From the NCBI GenBank assembly GCA_965277895.1, contig CBDIDR010000001.1, positions 124,001 to 188,000 of the forward strand: DNA of 64,000 nucleotides, in the 5' to 3' direction. A model generated the notes under the pieces. It was given only the letters and a program-made list of their open reading frames with translations. It was not told the DNA's origin and made no database searches. The position numbers and the translations under genes were made by a program. Below, piece after piece: positions 15,587 through 23,588 of this stretch. Origin of the DNA: GCA-2862585 sp965277895. GTDB lineage: Bacteria > Bacteroidota > Bacteroidia > Flavobacteriales > UBA7312. Numbering within the stretch: the first letter of the stretch is position 1; each line of letters starts with the position of its first letter.

Positions 15587-15925
15587 ATGTCAGATTTTCT
15601 AATCAACGCTGGATTGATTCTTACCTACATAATGATAGGCGTTGCTGCTCTTGCAGCCATCGTTTATCCGCTTATGTTCTTGGCAAAGAATCCGTCCAAA
15701 GGCAAAAACGCGCTGATGGGAGTGGGTGGATTGGTGCTTATTTGCATCGTCTCATACATTATCGCATCAGGAGATATTATGAACTTCCCTGGTTCTGAAA
15801 AGTTTGGAATGACTGAAGGCTCTACCAAAAGAGTGGGAATGGGTTTAATTACCTTTTACATCCTTTCTATTGGAGCCATTGTTGCAGTTCTTTATGCTGA
15901 ACTAGGAAAACTATTTAAAAAGTAG
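15587..15925 (+). CDS. Small three-helix membrane protein between exbB and exbD
   Basis: The 112-residue protein has three predicted membrane helices (about 8-32, 42-62 and 87-108), with a short loop after helix two containing IMNFPGSEKFGM. I do not recognise a named family. Its place 3 bp after exbB and 4 bp before the first exbD gene suggests it belongs to the same energy-transducing complex. It could be an accessory or assembly subunit; the function is unknown. Confidence 0.8.
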   Translation: MSDFLINAGLILTYIMIGVAALAAIVYPLMFLAKNPSKGKNALMGVGGLVLICIVSYIIASGDIMNFPGSEKFGMTEGSTKRVGMGLITFYILSIGAIVAVLYAELGKLFKK

Positions 15926-15929
15926 AACT

Positions 15930-16475
15930 ATGGCAAGAAGAGCAAAAGGCGCATCGGAAATCAATGCAGGCTCTATGGCCGATATTGCTTTCTTACTTCT
16001 TATCTTCTTTTTGGTAACCACTACCATGGACGTAGATACGGGATTGGCTCGTAAACTACCTCCAATGCCTGAAGAAGAAATTGAACAAGACGACTCTCAA
16101 ATTAAAGCCAAGAACATCTATGTAGTTCTTATCAACTCAAACAATCAGTTGCTGGTTGAAAATGAATTCCTAGATATTTCTCAGCTTAGAGCTGGGGCCA
16201 AAGCCTTTATTAACAATAACGGCAGAGACCCCGAATCATCAGATAATCCACAAAAAGCCATTATATCATTGCAAAATGATAGAGGTACTTCATACGAAAC
16301 CTACATACAGGTGCAGAATGAATTGGCCGCAGCTTATCGTGAATTAAGAGATGCCAGTTCAATGAAAAAGTTTGGTTTGATGTACAGCGATTTATCGAAG
16401 CGTCAACAAAAGGAAGTTAGAAAAGAATATCCCCAAAAGATTTCTGAAGCAGAACCTAAAAACATAGGAAAATAA
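15930..16475 (+). CDS. exbD: ExbD/TolR biopolymer transport protein (first copy)
   Basis: The 181-residue protein has a single N-terminal membrane helix (about 18-38). Its segment GSMADIAFLLLIFFLVTTTM carries the Asp that couples proton flow in ExbD/TolR. The rest is periplasmic and longer than in E. coli ExbD, with a QKEVRKEYPQK basic region at the end. It is the first of two ExbD paralogues in a row, with a 2-bp gap to the next. Confidence 0.92.
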   Translation: MARRAKGASEINAGSMADIAFLLLIFFLVTTTMDVDTGLARKLPPMPEEEIEQDDSQIKAKNIYVVLINSNNQLLVENEFLDISQLRAGAKAFINNNGRDPESSDNPQKAIISLQNDRGTSYETYIQVQNELAAAYRELRDASSMKKFGLMYSDLSKRQQKEVRKEYPQKISEAEPKNIGK

Positions 16476-16477
16476 TT

Positions 16478-16945
16478 ATGTCTAAGTTTAAAAAAGATAA
16501 CAACAAAGATACTCCGGGTATCTCAACAGCATCCTTACCTGATATTGTTTTTATGCTGTTATTTTTCTTCATGGTAACAACCGTAATGCGTGAGACAACC
16601 ATCATGGTAAAACAAAGTCTTCCGCAAGCCAGTGAAATCCAAAAATTGGAGAAAAAATCTTTAGTAAGCTACATTTACATAGGTAGTCCTGTTGAGCGAA
16701 TGCAAACAACTTACGGAACTAAAGCCCGTATTCAATTGAACGATGCTTTTGCTACTGTGGATGACATTCCTCAATACATCACAGCAGAACGTGCTGCAAG
16801 AGATGAAAAAGAGGTGCCTTTTATGACAACTTCTATCAAAGTAGATAAAGACACTAAAATGGGAATCGTAACGGACGTAAAACAAGAACTCCGTAAGGCT
16901 AACGCCCTCAAAATAAATTACTCTACGAGAAAAGCGGTACAATAA
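16478..16945 (+). CDS. exbD: ExbD/TolR biopolymer transport protein (second copy)
   Basis: The 155-residue ExbD paralogue has helix segment STASLPDIVFMLLFFFMVTT with the conserved Asp near residue 22, then a periplasmic domain ending LRKANALKINYSTRKAVQ. Having two unlike ExbD proteins with one ExbB suggests a heteromeric D-D pair in the channel pore. It is the last gene of the operon, followed by a strong terminator. Confidence 0.92.
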   Translation: MSKFKKDNNKDTPGISTASLPDIVFMLLFFFMVTTVMRETTIMVKQSLPQASEIQKLEKKSLVSYIYIGSPVERMQTTYGTKARIQLNDAFATVDDIPQYITAERAARDEKEVPFMTTSIKVDKDTKMGIVTDVKQELRKANALKINYSTRKAVQ

Positions 16946-16964
16946 GATTTTCAAGAAATAATTT

Positions 16965-16989
16965 AAGCCCTCTTTGGAGGGCTTTTTTT
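16965..16989 (+). terminator. Terminator of the exbB-exbD operon
   Basis: The stem aagccctc/gagggctt with a small loop ends in a run of seven T. It lies between the converging exbD and CPBP protease genes and overlaps the end of the latter. Confidence 0.88.
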
Positions 16990-17875
16990 ATGCCCTTTTG
17001 AGAGAAATTTCTCTAAGCAAATACAACAATAATCCCACTGAAAGAAAGGAAATCAATAGCATAGACGTTTGTCCCTCATTAACCCCTATCGTTTCAACAT
17101 CTACTGCTAGCCTTCCCTTTGCAACCATATAAAATAGGATTACCGCCACCCCATTATTCACAAAATGAGCTAGAATTGGAAGCCAAATGGAACCGCTCCA
17201 ATAAAACATGTAACCCAAAAGACCACCAATTAAAAAACGAGGGAAAAAACCTAAAAACTGTAAGTGCATAGCACTAAAGAGAAATGCCGTTATCCAAATA
17301 CTCAAATGAACTTTACCACTCCATTTTGATAACTCTTTTTGAATAACTCCTCTGAAAAGTAATTCTTCACCCAAAGCAGGTATAATAGCAATAATGAGAA
17401 TATTTACCGCTAAGCCAAGCGGAGTATTAACCGCTAAAAAGGCTTCAGTAATCGCCATCGCTTTAGCCTCCGCCGCTCTCATCCAAGCCTCTACCGACTC
17501 CAAAAAGGCAGGCAAATGCAACTGCTCATTCCAAAGCGATAAGCCATTGATTAAGGGCATGGTAAAAAACATAATCACAGCGGTTAGCATCAACTGCCGT
17601 CGGCTAACAGATTTAAAAGACAGTGAATTGCCACTTAAGTATGCAAAAAGAAATGGAGGCACAATAAATATTCCCACCGAACTCCAAGCCTGTAAAAACT
17701 TCAATGAAAAAATGGTTTTTTCATTTTGCAAATCAGTCAATGAAGAGGCTCCAAATAGTAGTGAGCCTGACATCCCTATAAGGTTCGCCACAAAAAAACA
17801 AACAAAGATGAGAAGGAATAATAGAAAAAACTGCTTGGATAACGAATGTGATTGATAAATCCCTTTCAGCTTCAT
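16988..17875 (-). CDS. CPBP family intramembrane metalloprotease
   Basis: The 295-residue membrane protein has about eight hydrophobic segments. The CPBP (Abi/CAAX protease) motifs are all present: EELLFRGVIQ near residue 170 (EExxR), then a SAMHLQF histidine and LAHFVNN near residue 238. Relatives include eukaryotic Rce1 and bacterial proteases of unknown substrate. It stands alone, converging with the exb operon and divergent from dusB. Confidence 0.88.
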   Translation of the reverse strand: MKLKGIYQSHSLSKQFFLLFLLIFVCFFVANLIGMSGSLLFGASSLTDLQNEKTIFSLKFLQAWSSVGIFIVPPFLFAYLSGNSLSFKSVSRRQLMLTAVIMFFTMPLINGLSLWNEQLHLPAFLESVEAWMRAAEAKAMAITEAFLAVNTPLGLAVNILIIAIIPALGEELLFRGVIQKELSKWSGKVHLSIWITAFLFSAMHLQFLGFFPRFLIGGLLGYMFYWSGSIWLPILAHFVNNGVAVILFYMVAKGRLAVDVETIGVNEGQTSMLLISFLSVGLLLYLLREISLKRA

Positions 17876-17892
17876 AGAAAATAATATTTAAT

Positions 17893-17900
17893 TAGTTTTG
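17893..17900 (+). promoter_or_regulatory. -7 box 6 nt before dusB
   Basis: TAGTTTTG followed by six bases and ATG 17907 implies an almost leaderless dusB mRNA. The TTG inside this box is also an in-frame codon but is unlikely to be the start. Confidence 0.5.
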
Positions 17901-17906
17901 CAAAAG

Positions 17907-18902
17907 ATGAGTGTAAAGATAGGTAATATCGATTTAGGAGAATTTCCGCTGCTGTTAGCTCCAATGGAAGACGTAAGCGACCCTCCCTTCAGAGCGTTGT
18001 GCAAAAAAAATGGTGCTGACGTAATGTATACCGAATTCATCTCTTCGGAGGGACTCATTAGAGATGCCGTAAAGAGTACGCAAAAATTAGACTTCTTCGA
18101 CTACGAACGCCCATTGGCTATCCAAATTTTCGGACACGATATTGAGTCTATGAAGCAAACCACTCGAATATGCGAGAAGGTAAATCCTGACTTTATTGAT
18201 ATCAACTACGGTTGTCCTGTAAAGAAGGTAACTTGTAAAGGTGCTGGTGCAGGAATTTTACAAGATATTCCTAAAATGGTATCTATGACTAAAGAGATTG
18301 TCAATTCTACCCACCTACCAGTAACTGTAAAAACAAGACTCGGCTGGGACGATAACAGCAAGCATATAGTTGAAGTTGCCGAACGCCTGCAAGATGTTGG
18401 TATAAAAGCCATAGCCATACACGGACGAACGCGAAAACAAATGTATAAAGGGGAAGCCGATTGGAGTTTGATTGCCGACGTGAAAAACAACTCACGCATG
18501 AATATTCCAGTCTTTGGGAATGGTGACGTAGACAGTCCAGAAGCAGCTAAACTAAAAAGAGACAAATACGGCATTGATGGCATAATGATTGGCCGTGCAG
18601 CCATTGGCTACCCATGGATATTTAATGAGATAAAACACTATTTAAAGACCGGCGAATATCTAGAAAAGCCAACGATGTTGGATAGAATAAAAACGTGTAA
18701 AGAGCATTTAGAATTTTCGCTTAAATGGAAAGGACCTATTCTTGGCGTAGTAGAAACGCGACGACACTACACCAATTATTTCAAACACATTCCAAACTTC
18801 AAAGAATACAGAATGCGACTGGTAACTACTCAAGAACCTGAAGAACTTTTTGATATTCTGGATGAAATAAAAATGAAATTTGGTGATTATGCATTTGTTT
18901 AA
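17907..18902 (+). CDS. dusB: tRNA-dihydrouridine synthase (DusB type)
   Basis: The 331-residue FMN enzyme reduces uridines in the tRNA D-loop. Motifs include LAPMEDVSDPPFRALCKKNG, DINYGCPVKKVTCKGAGAG with the catalytic Cys, TVKTRLGWDD, AIHGRTRKQMYKGEADW and GIMIGRAAIGYPWIF-type residues near 230. The frame extends to TTG 17898, but ATG 17907 gives the normal N-terminus. Its last 14 bp overlap the start of the next lipoprotein gene. Confidence 0.94.
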   Translation: MSVKIGNIDLGEFPLLLAPMEDVSDPPFRALCKKNGADVMYTEFISSEGLIRDAVKSTQKLDFFDYERPLAIQIFGHDIESMKQTTRICEKVNPDFIDINYGCPVKKVTCKGAGAGILQDIPKMVSMTKEIVNSTHLPVTVKTRLGWDDNSKHIVEVAERLQDVGIKAIAIHGRTRKQMYKGEADWSLIADVKNNSRMNIPVFGNGDVDSPEAAKLKRDKYGIDGIMIGRAAIGYPWIFNEIKHYLKTGEYLEKPTMLDRIKTCKEHLEFSLKWKGPILGVVETRRHYTNYFKHIPNFKEYRMRLVTTQEPEELFDILDEIKMKFGDYAFV

Positions 18903-19413
18903 ACCTTTATCCTTTTTACTTATTGGGACTATCGTATTAATGTCATCCTGCACAAAAGAAGAAGGTTGCACTGATATGCTAGCGCTAAATTATAACTTAA
19001 ATGCGCTTGAGGATAATGGTTCTTGTAACTATTTGAGTGAAAATTTTGTAGGTGTATATTATATTAATGATAGTATTACTGGTGGCATGATACCTGGTGA
19101 ATGGAAAGCAGAACGAAACTATACATTAGAAATCGTTCAAAATGAAAATAGTCCAAGTCAAATTATTTTAAAAAATTGGGCGAATATTTACACTTATGCT
19201 GATAACCCGTCAGAGAACTATACACAAGTTACTGCAGAAGTGGATGGAGACAGTTTGTTTGTCAACTCACAAGAAATAAATAATACTGAAGGCTATTACG
19301 CTCATAATAGCTTCGGTATGATAATAGGAGATTCTATTTTTTACAATTTTGAATACGAAAACTTTTTTGGAGAGGTTTTTTGGGGTATAGCTAGCGGAAT
19401 TAAAGTACAATGA
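18889..19413 (+). CDS. Hypothetical lipoprotein
   Basis: The 174-residue product starts at ATG 18889, inside the end of dusB. It has a signal peptide with a lipobox (about residues 14-18, LMSSC), so it should be lipid-anchored. The mature part begins TKEEGCTDMLALNYNLNA, followed by a beta-rich region. The GCTDxxAxNYNxxA pattern resembles short repeats found in secreted Bacteroidota proteins. The last residue and stop overlap the rluF start (ATGA). Function unknown. Confidence 0.8.
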   Translation: MHLFKPLSFLLIGTIVLMSSCTKEEGCTDMLALNYNLNALEDNGSCNYLSENFVGVYYINDSITGGMIPGEWKAERNYTLEIVQNENSPSQIILKNWANIYTYADNPSENYTQVTAEVDGDSLFVNSQEINNTEGYYAHNSFGMIIGDSIFYNFEYENFFGEVFWGIASGIKVQ

Positions 19414-20135
19414 AAGAAACTAGAATAAATAAATACCTCAGCGAGGCAGGCTATTGCTCACGAAGAGCTGCCGACAAGCTCATTGAAGATGGTAGAGTTA
19501 CTATTAATGGTGAGGTGCCACTTATGGGTACTAAAATTGTAGAAGGTGATGTCGTAAAAGTAGACGGTAAAAGCGTTGTCAAAAAGGATGAAAAAGCCGT
19601 TTACCTCGTGTTAAATAAGCCAAGAGGAATTGTGTGCACTACGGACACTCGAGTAGAAAAAGACAATATTATTGATTTTCTAAACTATCCAAAACGCATC
19701 TTCCCAATCGGAAGACTTGACAAAGCCAGTGAGGGACTTATCTTACTGACCAATGATGGCGATATCGTCAATAAAATACTGAGAGCAAGAAATAACCACG
19801 AGAAAGAATACATCGTTCAAGTCAACAAACCCATCGACAAAGACTTTGTTAAAAAGATGAGTCAGGGTGTACCTATATTAGATACCATCACACGACCATG
19901 TAAAGTAGAACAACTCAGTAGAGTACGTTTCAAAATTATTCTTACCCAAGGGCTAAACCGACAAATACGCCGAATGTGCGAATACCTCGGCTACCACGTA
20001 CAGCAGCTCAAACGAGTACGAATAATGAATATTCATTTGGACTTACCCAACGGAAAATACAGGGAAATGACGAAAGAAGAATTCAGAGATCTCAATAATT
20101 TGTTGGCAGACTCCTCTAAAACAATAGATGATTAA
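19410..20135 (+). CDS. rluF: 23S rRNA pseudouridine synthase, RluF-like
   Basis: The 241-residue RsuA-family enzyme has an N-terminal S4 RNA-binding domain (about 5-50: INKYLSEAGYCSRRAADKLI). The catalytic domain has GRLDKASEGLILLTNDGDIV, which includes the active-site Asp. The sequence NHEKEYIVQVNKPID through LTQGLNRQIRRMCEYLGY matches E. coli RluF closely, so modification of 23S rRNA near position 2604 is the best guess. It converges with the LolC/E gene with a 4-bp overlap. Confidence 0.88.
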   Translation: MKETRINKYLSEAGYCSRRAADKLIEDGRVTINGEVPLMGTKIVEGDVVKVDGKSVVKKDEKAVYLVLNKPRGIVCTTDTRVEKDNIIDFLNYPKRIFPIGRLDKASEGLILLTNDGDIVNKILRARNNHEKEYIVQVNKPIDKDFVKKMSQGVPILDTITRPCKVEQLSRVRFKIILTQGLNRQIRRMCEYLGYHVQQLKRVRIMNIHLDLPNGKYREMTKEEFRDLNNLLADSSKTIDD

Positions 20136-21331
20136 AGCAGCTGTTTGCTCAATTGCCTTGACGGAATAATACTTGCTATACTCCCTATTCCCATAACCAC
20201 TGCAAGGACTACTAAAACATCAATAGCTTCTACAACCACCGGATAACTATCCACAACAAAAGACCCATTACCCATTTTGACTACTCCAAAATAGATTTGT
20301 ACATAGGCTATCGCCAAACCGAATACTAAACCAATAATAGCTCCCAAAGCCGTAGTCAAAAGCCCTTCATAGAAGAATATATTTTTTATTAATGCCCGAC
20401 TGGCTCCAAGATTAGAAAGCAATTCTATATCCTTCTTCTTTTCAATCAATAACATCGTTAGTGAGCCAATAATATTAAAAGTGGCAATGATTAAGATAAA
20501 GGTTAATATGAGGAAAACAGCTAACTTTTCAGAACTCAATATTTTATAAAGGAAAGCGTGTTGCTCAAATCGGCTTTTTACCGTAAACTGACTTCCCAGC
20601 ACCTCTTGTAAGTCGGCTTGAACACTTTCTATTTCCGAATCGCTACATCTTATTTCAAGAGAAGAAGACTGACCTTCTCTGTTTAATATTTCTCTAATAA
20701 AAGATATTGGAGCGATAACGTATTCAGCATCAAAATCGGCTTGAATATTAAACACCCCTACGGGTACAATACTCTTTTGAATGAAAGATTCTTCAGGACG
20801 TAAAAGGTTGTTTTTTTCTCTATCTGGAACATACACTTGCAGTTGATCAAACGCATTTCCGATACGCATAGACAGGTAGTAAGCCACCCCTTGCCCTACT
20901 ATGGCTGTGTTCTTTGACTCATAAACGTCCATGTATTCGCCAGCAATGAGCATACTATCTACGGAGTTAATTAGTTTAAAATTATCGTCAACACCCTTTA
21001 GGGTAGCGATGTATTCCTTTTCTTGATAGCGAAGTAATACTTTTTCTTCCAAGACCTCAGAATAGAGAATATTATGTTCATTGAGGTAAGCCTTGGCCTC
21101 TTCAAAATCAGATACTTTACCTTCTAAAACAGATACTTTTATGGGTGGATCAAAGGAATTGTAAAGCGATAAAATAAGTTGTTCAAAACCGTTGAAGACT
21201 GACAAAACCAAAACCAAAGCTGCAGTACCAACCGCCACGCCAATCATCGACGCTAAACTTACAAAATGAACTACGGTTTTAGATTTTTTGGCAAACAAAT
21301 ACCGCTTAGCTATGTATAAGGCAACTCTCAA
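20132..21331 (-). CDS. LolC/LolE-type ABC transporter permease
   Basis: The 399-residue inner-membrane protein has an N-terminal helix (about 25-48) after the typical start ALYIAKRYLFAKKS. A large periplasmic domain follows (about 50-265), then three C-terminal helices in an FtsX-like domain (about 272-395). It includes LLIEKKKDIELLSNLGASRA. It resembles lipoprotein-releasing permeases LolC/E; the ATPase partner is not adjacent. It starts 2 bp after rbfA, with which it shares a promoter. Confidence 0.88.
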   Translation of the reverse strand: MRVALYIAKRYLFAKKSKTVVHFVSLASMIGVAVGTAALVLVLSVFNGFEQLILSLYNSFDPPIKVSVLEGKVSDFEEAKAYLNEHNILYSEVLEEKVLLRYQEKEYIATLKGVDDNFKLINSVDSMLIAGEYMDVYESKNTAIVGQGVAYYLSMRIGNAFDQLQVYVPDREKNNLLRPEESFIQKSIVPVGVFNIQADFDAEYVIAPISFIREILNREGQSSSLEIRCSDSEIESVQADLQEVLGSQFTVKSRFEQHAFLYKILSSEKLAVFLILTFILIIATFNIIGSLTMLLIEKKKDIELLSNLGASRALIKNIFFYEGLLTTALGAIIGLVFGLAIAYVQIYFGVVKMGNGSFVVDSYPVVVEAIDVLVVLAVVMGIGSIASIIPSRQLSKQLL

Positions 21332-21333
21332 TT

Positions 21334-21672
21334 CTATTCCTTTAGTAAATCTTCAATCTGCTGAGAATAGTCAACCGAATCGTCTAAAAAGAATTTGAGT
21401 TCTGGAACTTTACGCATTTGATTGCGAATACGCTGTCCTAATTTTTTACGAATAGCATACCCTTGCTTGTTCATTCTTTCAAGCAAAGCATCCTTATCAT
21501 CAGTGCCAAACACACTGACATATACTCTAGCAATGGACAAATCTGGCGATACACGCACTACTGTAACTGACACAAAAGAAGTGCCAATCAAATCCCTTCC
21601 ATGCAATTGCAGAATTTCAGATAAATCTTTCAGCAATTGTCTCGAAACCTTCTTCTGTCTTGTACTTTCCAT
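21334..21672 (-). CDS. rbfA: Ribosome-binding factor A
   Basis: The 112-residue KH-fold protein helps mature the 16S rRNA 5' end in 30S assembly. Recognisable segments are TRQKKVSRQLLKDLSEIL, VRVSPDLSIARVYVSVFG and LRIRNQMRKVPELKFFLDDS-type residues near the C-terminus. The start ATG is 4 nt after a TATCTTTG box. It heads a two-gene unit with the LolC/E permease. Confidence 0.92.
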   Translation of the reverse strand: MESTRQKKVSRQLLKDLSEILQLHGRDLIGTSFVSVTVVRVSPDLSIARVYVSVFGTDDKDALLERMNKQGYAIRKKLGQRIRNQMRKVPELKFFLDDSVDYSQQIEDLLKE

Positions 21673-21676
21673 ACAA

Positions 21677-21684
21677 CAAAGATA
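21677..21684 (-). promoter_or_regulatory. -7 box 4 nt before rbfA
   Basis: TATCTTTG on the minus strand ends four bases before the rbfA ATG (21672). No -33 TTG at normal spacing is visible. Confidence 0.55.
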
Positions 21685-21714
21685 AATTTTTAGAACCTTA
21701 AAAGAGCATTTTAA

Positions 21715-21722
21715 TACATTTG
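21715..21722 (+). promoter_or_regulatory. -7 box 4 nt before the MsbA-like gene
   Basis: TACATTTG is followed by four bases and ATG 21727, the same layout as rbfA on the other strand. Confidence 0.55.
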
Positions 21723-21726
21723 CATA

Positions 21727-23547
21727 ATGAAAGATTTTTTTAAAGTCTTACGATTCGCCAAACCTTACTGGGTTTATGCCGTATTTAACATCGTCTTTAA
21801 TATCCTAACGGTTATCTTTTCATTGGTATCCATTACCATGATAATTCCGTTTTTAGGCTTACTATTTGGCACACAAGAAAAAGTATATGAAGCTCCTGAA
21901 TTGAGTTTTAGTACATCATCAATCACCGAGAACTTCTATTTTCAAATCACAAAAATTATAGAAACAAGAGGACAAATCGACGCCTTATTATTCATCTGCC
22001 TATTGGTGTTAGTGATGTTTATGTTCAGAAATTTGTTTAGGTATTTAGCCCTTTACTTTCTTACTCCTATAAGAAATGGTGTAGTAAGGGATATGCGTAA
22101 TGCCCTTCACAAAAAAGTCTTGTCCTTACCACTTGGCTTTTATACTGAAAAAAGAAAAGGTGATATTATTGCCCGAATGACTACTGATTTAGTCGAAATT
22201 GAATGGTCAATAATGAGTTCGTTGGAAATGATATTCAAAGACCCATTAAATATTATCATCTTCTTAGCCACTCTAATTGTCATCAGTCCACAGCTCACGA
22301 TTTTCGTTATCGTATTATTTCCTATTGCAGGATTTTTAATTGCACGTATTGGAAAAAGCCTCAAAAAATCATCAGATAGAGGGCAGAACAAAATGGGCGA
22401 ACTCCTTTCTAATATCGAGGAAAATATAAGAGGGCTACGCATAATAAAAGGATTTCATGCTGAAGAAAAAATTCAAGAAAAATTTGAAGAAAACAGCGAC
22501 GATTACCGCCATATAATGACTAAGCTACTGCGTAAAAAAGATTTATCATCTCCAATGAGTGAGTTTTTGAGTACCATCGTTTTAGTCTGTGTTATGTGGT
22601 TTGGCGGGCAACTGGTACTAGGTGCTGAAAATGCATTATCGCCAGAAGCCTTCATCGGTTATATTGCTATATTTTCACAAATTATACCTCCTGCTAAGTC
22701 CTTTACTACTGCCTTTTATTACCTCCAAAAAGGAAGTGCATCTGCTGAAAGAGTACTAAGTATCTTAGAAACAGATAACCCCATAAAAGAGCCTAAACAA
22801 CCCAAAGGGAAAAACAATTTTGAGTCGAGCATAGCGTTCAAAAATGTGTCCTTTCAGTACGATACTCAAGCTGTTCTAAAAAATTTAAGCCTTGAAATAC
22901 AAAAAGGGAAAAGCATCGCCCTTGTGGGTGAATCAGGCAGTGGGAAATCTACCATTGCAGATTTGCTCTCTCGTTTTTACGACATTGAAGAAGGCGAAAT
23001 ATTAATCGACAACATCAACATAAAAGACTACAAACTGACCGACTTGAGAGGATTAATGGGCATCGTATCACAAGACTCCATCCTATTCAACGACAGTGTC
23101 TTTAACAACATCACCCTCGGCAACGAAAATGCAGATAAAGAAGAAGTGATTGCCGCAGCCAAAGCTGCCAATGCCCATGAATTTATTATGGAAATGCCAA
23201 AAGGTTATGACAGTAATGTGGGTGAAAATGGAGCAAAGCTTTCTGGCGGACAAAAGCAACGCATAAGCATAGCACGTGCTATCTATAAGAATCCGCCTAT
23301 TTTGATATTGGATGAGGCCACCTCATCATTGGATACCGAATCTGAAAAACTAGTGCAAGATGCACTTGGCAAACTCATGAAAACACGCACTTCATTAGTC
23401 ATTGCTCACCGATTGTCTACAATTCAAAATGCCGATAATATCATACTGATTAAAAAGGGAGAAATTCTAGAGCAAGGCACTCACGAGGAACTGACTCTAA
23501 AAAATGGAGCCTATAAGAAGCTCATCGATTACCAAAATTTCAGCTAA
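21727..23547 (+). CDS. ABC exporter, MsbA-like (membrane and ATPase domains fused)
   Basis: The 606-residue half-transporter has six membrane helices in the first 320 residues. The ATPase domain has Walker A GESGSGKST (about residue 401), signature LSGGQKQR, Walker B ILILDEATSS and the switch AHRLS. Homodimers of this class flip lipid A-core (MsbA) or other lipids and peptides. The lipid role is suggested by family similarity only. It is monocistronic, divergent from rbfA. Confidence 0.88.
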   Translation: MKDFFKVLRFAKPYWVYAVFNIVFNILTVIFSLVSITMIIPFLGLLFGTQEKVYEAPELSFSTSSITENFYFQITKIIETRGQIDALLFICLLVLVMFMFRNLFRYLALYFLTPIRNGVVRDMRNALHKKVLSLPLGFYTEKRKGDIIARMTTDLVEIEWSIMSSLEMIFKDPLNIIIFLATLIVISPQLTIFVIVLFPIAGFLIARIGKSLKKSSDRGQNKMGELLSNIEENIRGLRIIKGFHAEEKIQEKFEENSDDYRHIMTKLLRKKDLSSPMSEFLSTIVLVCVMWFGGQLVLGAENALSPEAFIGYIAIFSQIIPPAKSFTTAFYYLQKGSASAERVLSILETDNPIKEPKQPKGKNNFESSIAFKNVSFQYDTQAVLKNLSLEIQKGKSIALVGESGSGKSTIADLLSRFYDIEEGEILIDNINIKDYKLTDLRGLMGIVSQDSILFNDSVFNNITLGNENADKEEVIAAAKAANAHEFIMEMPKGYDSNVGENGAKLSGGQKQRISIARAIYKNPPILILDEATSSLDTESEKLVQDALGKLMKTRTSLVIAHRLSTIQNADNIILIKKGEILEQGTHEELTLKNGAYKKLIDYQNFS

Positions 23548-23566
23548 CTTTTTTCTCATTTCTTAT

Positions 23567-23574
23567 TATATTTG
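23567..23574 (+). promoter_or_regulatory. -7 box of the PNGase F-like gene
   Basis: TATATTTG ends 14 bp before the ATG at 23589, matching the TAnnTTTG element. Confidence 0.5.
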
Positions 23575-23588
23575 ATGCACATTCATTT

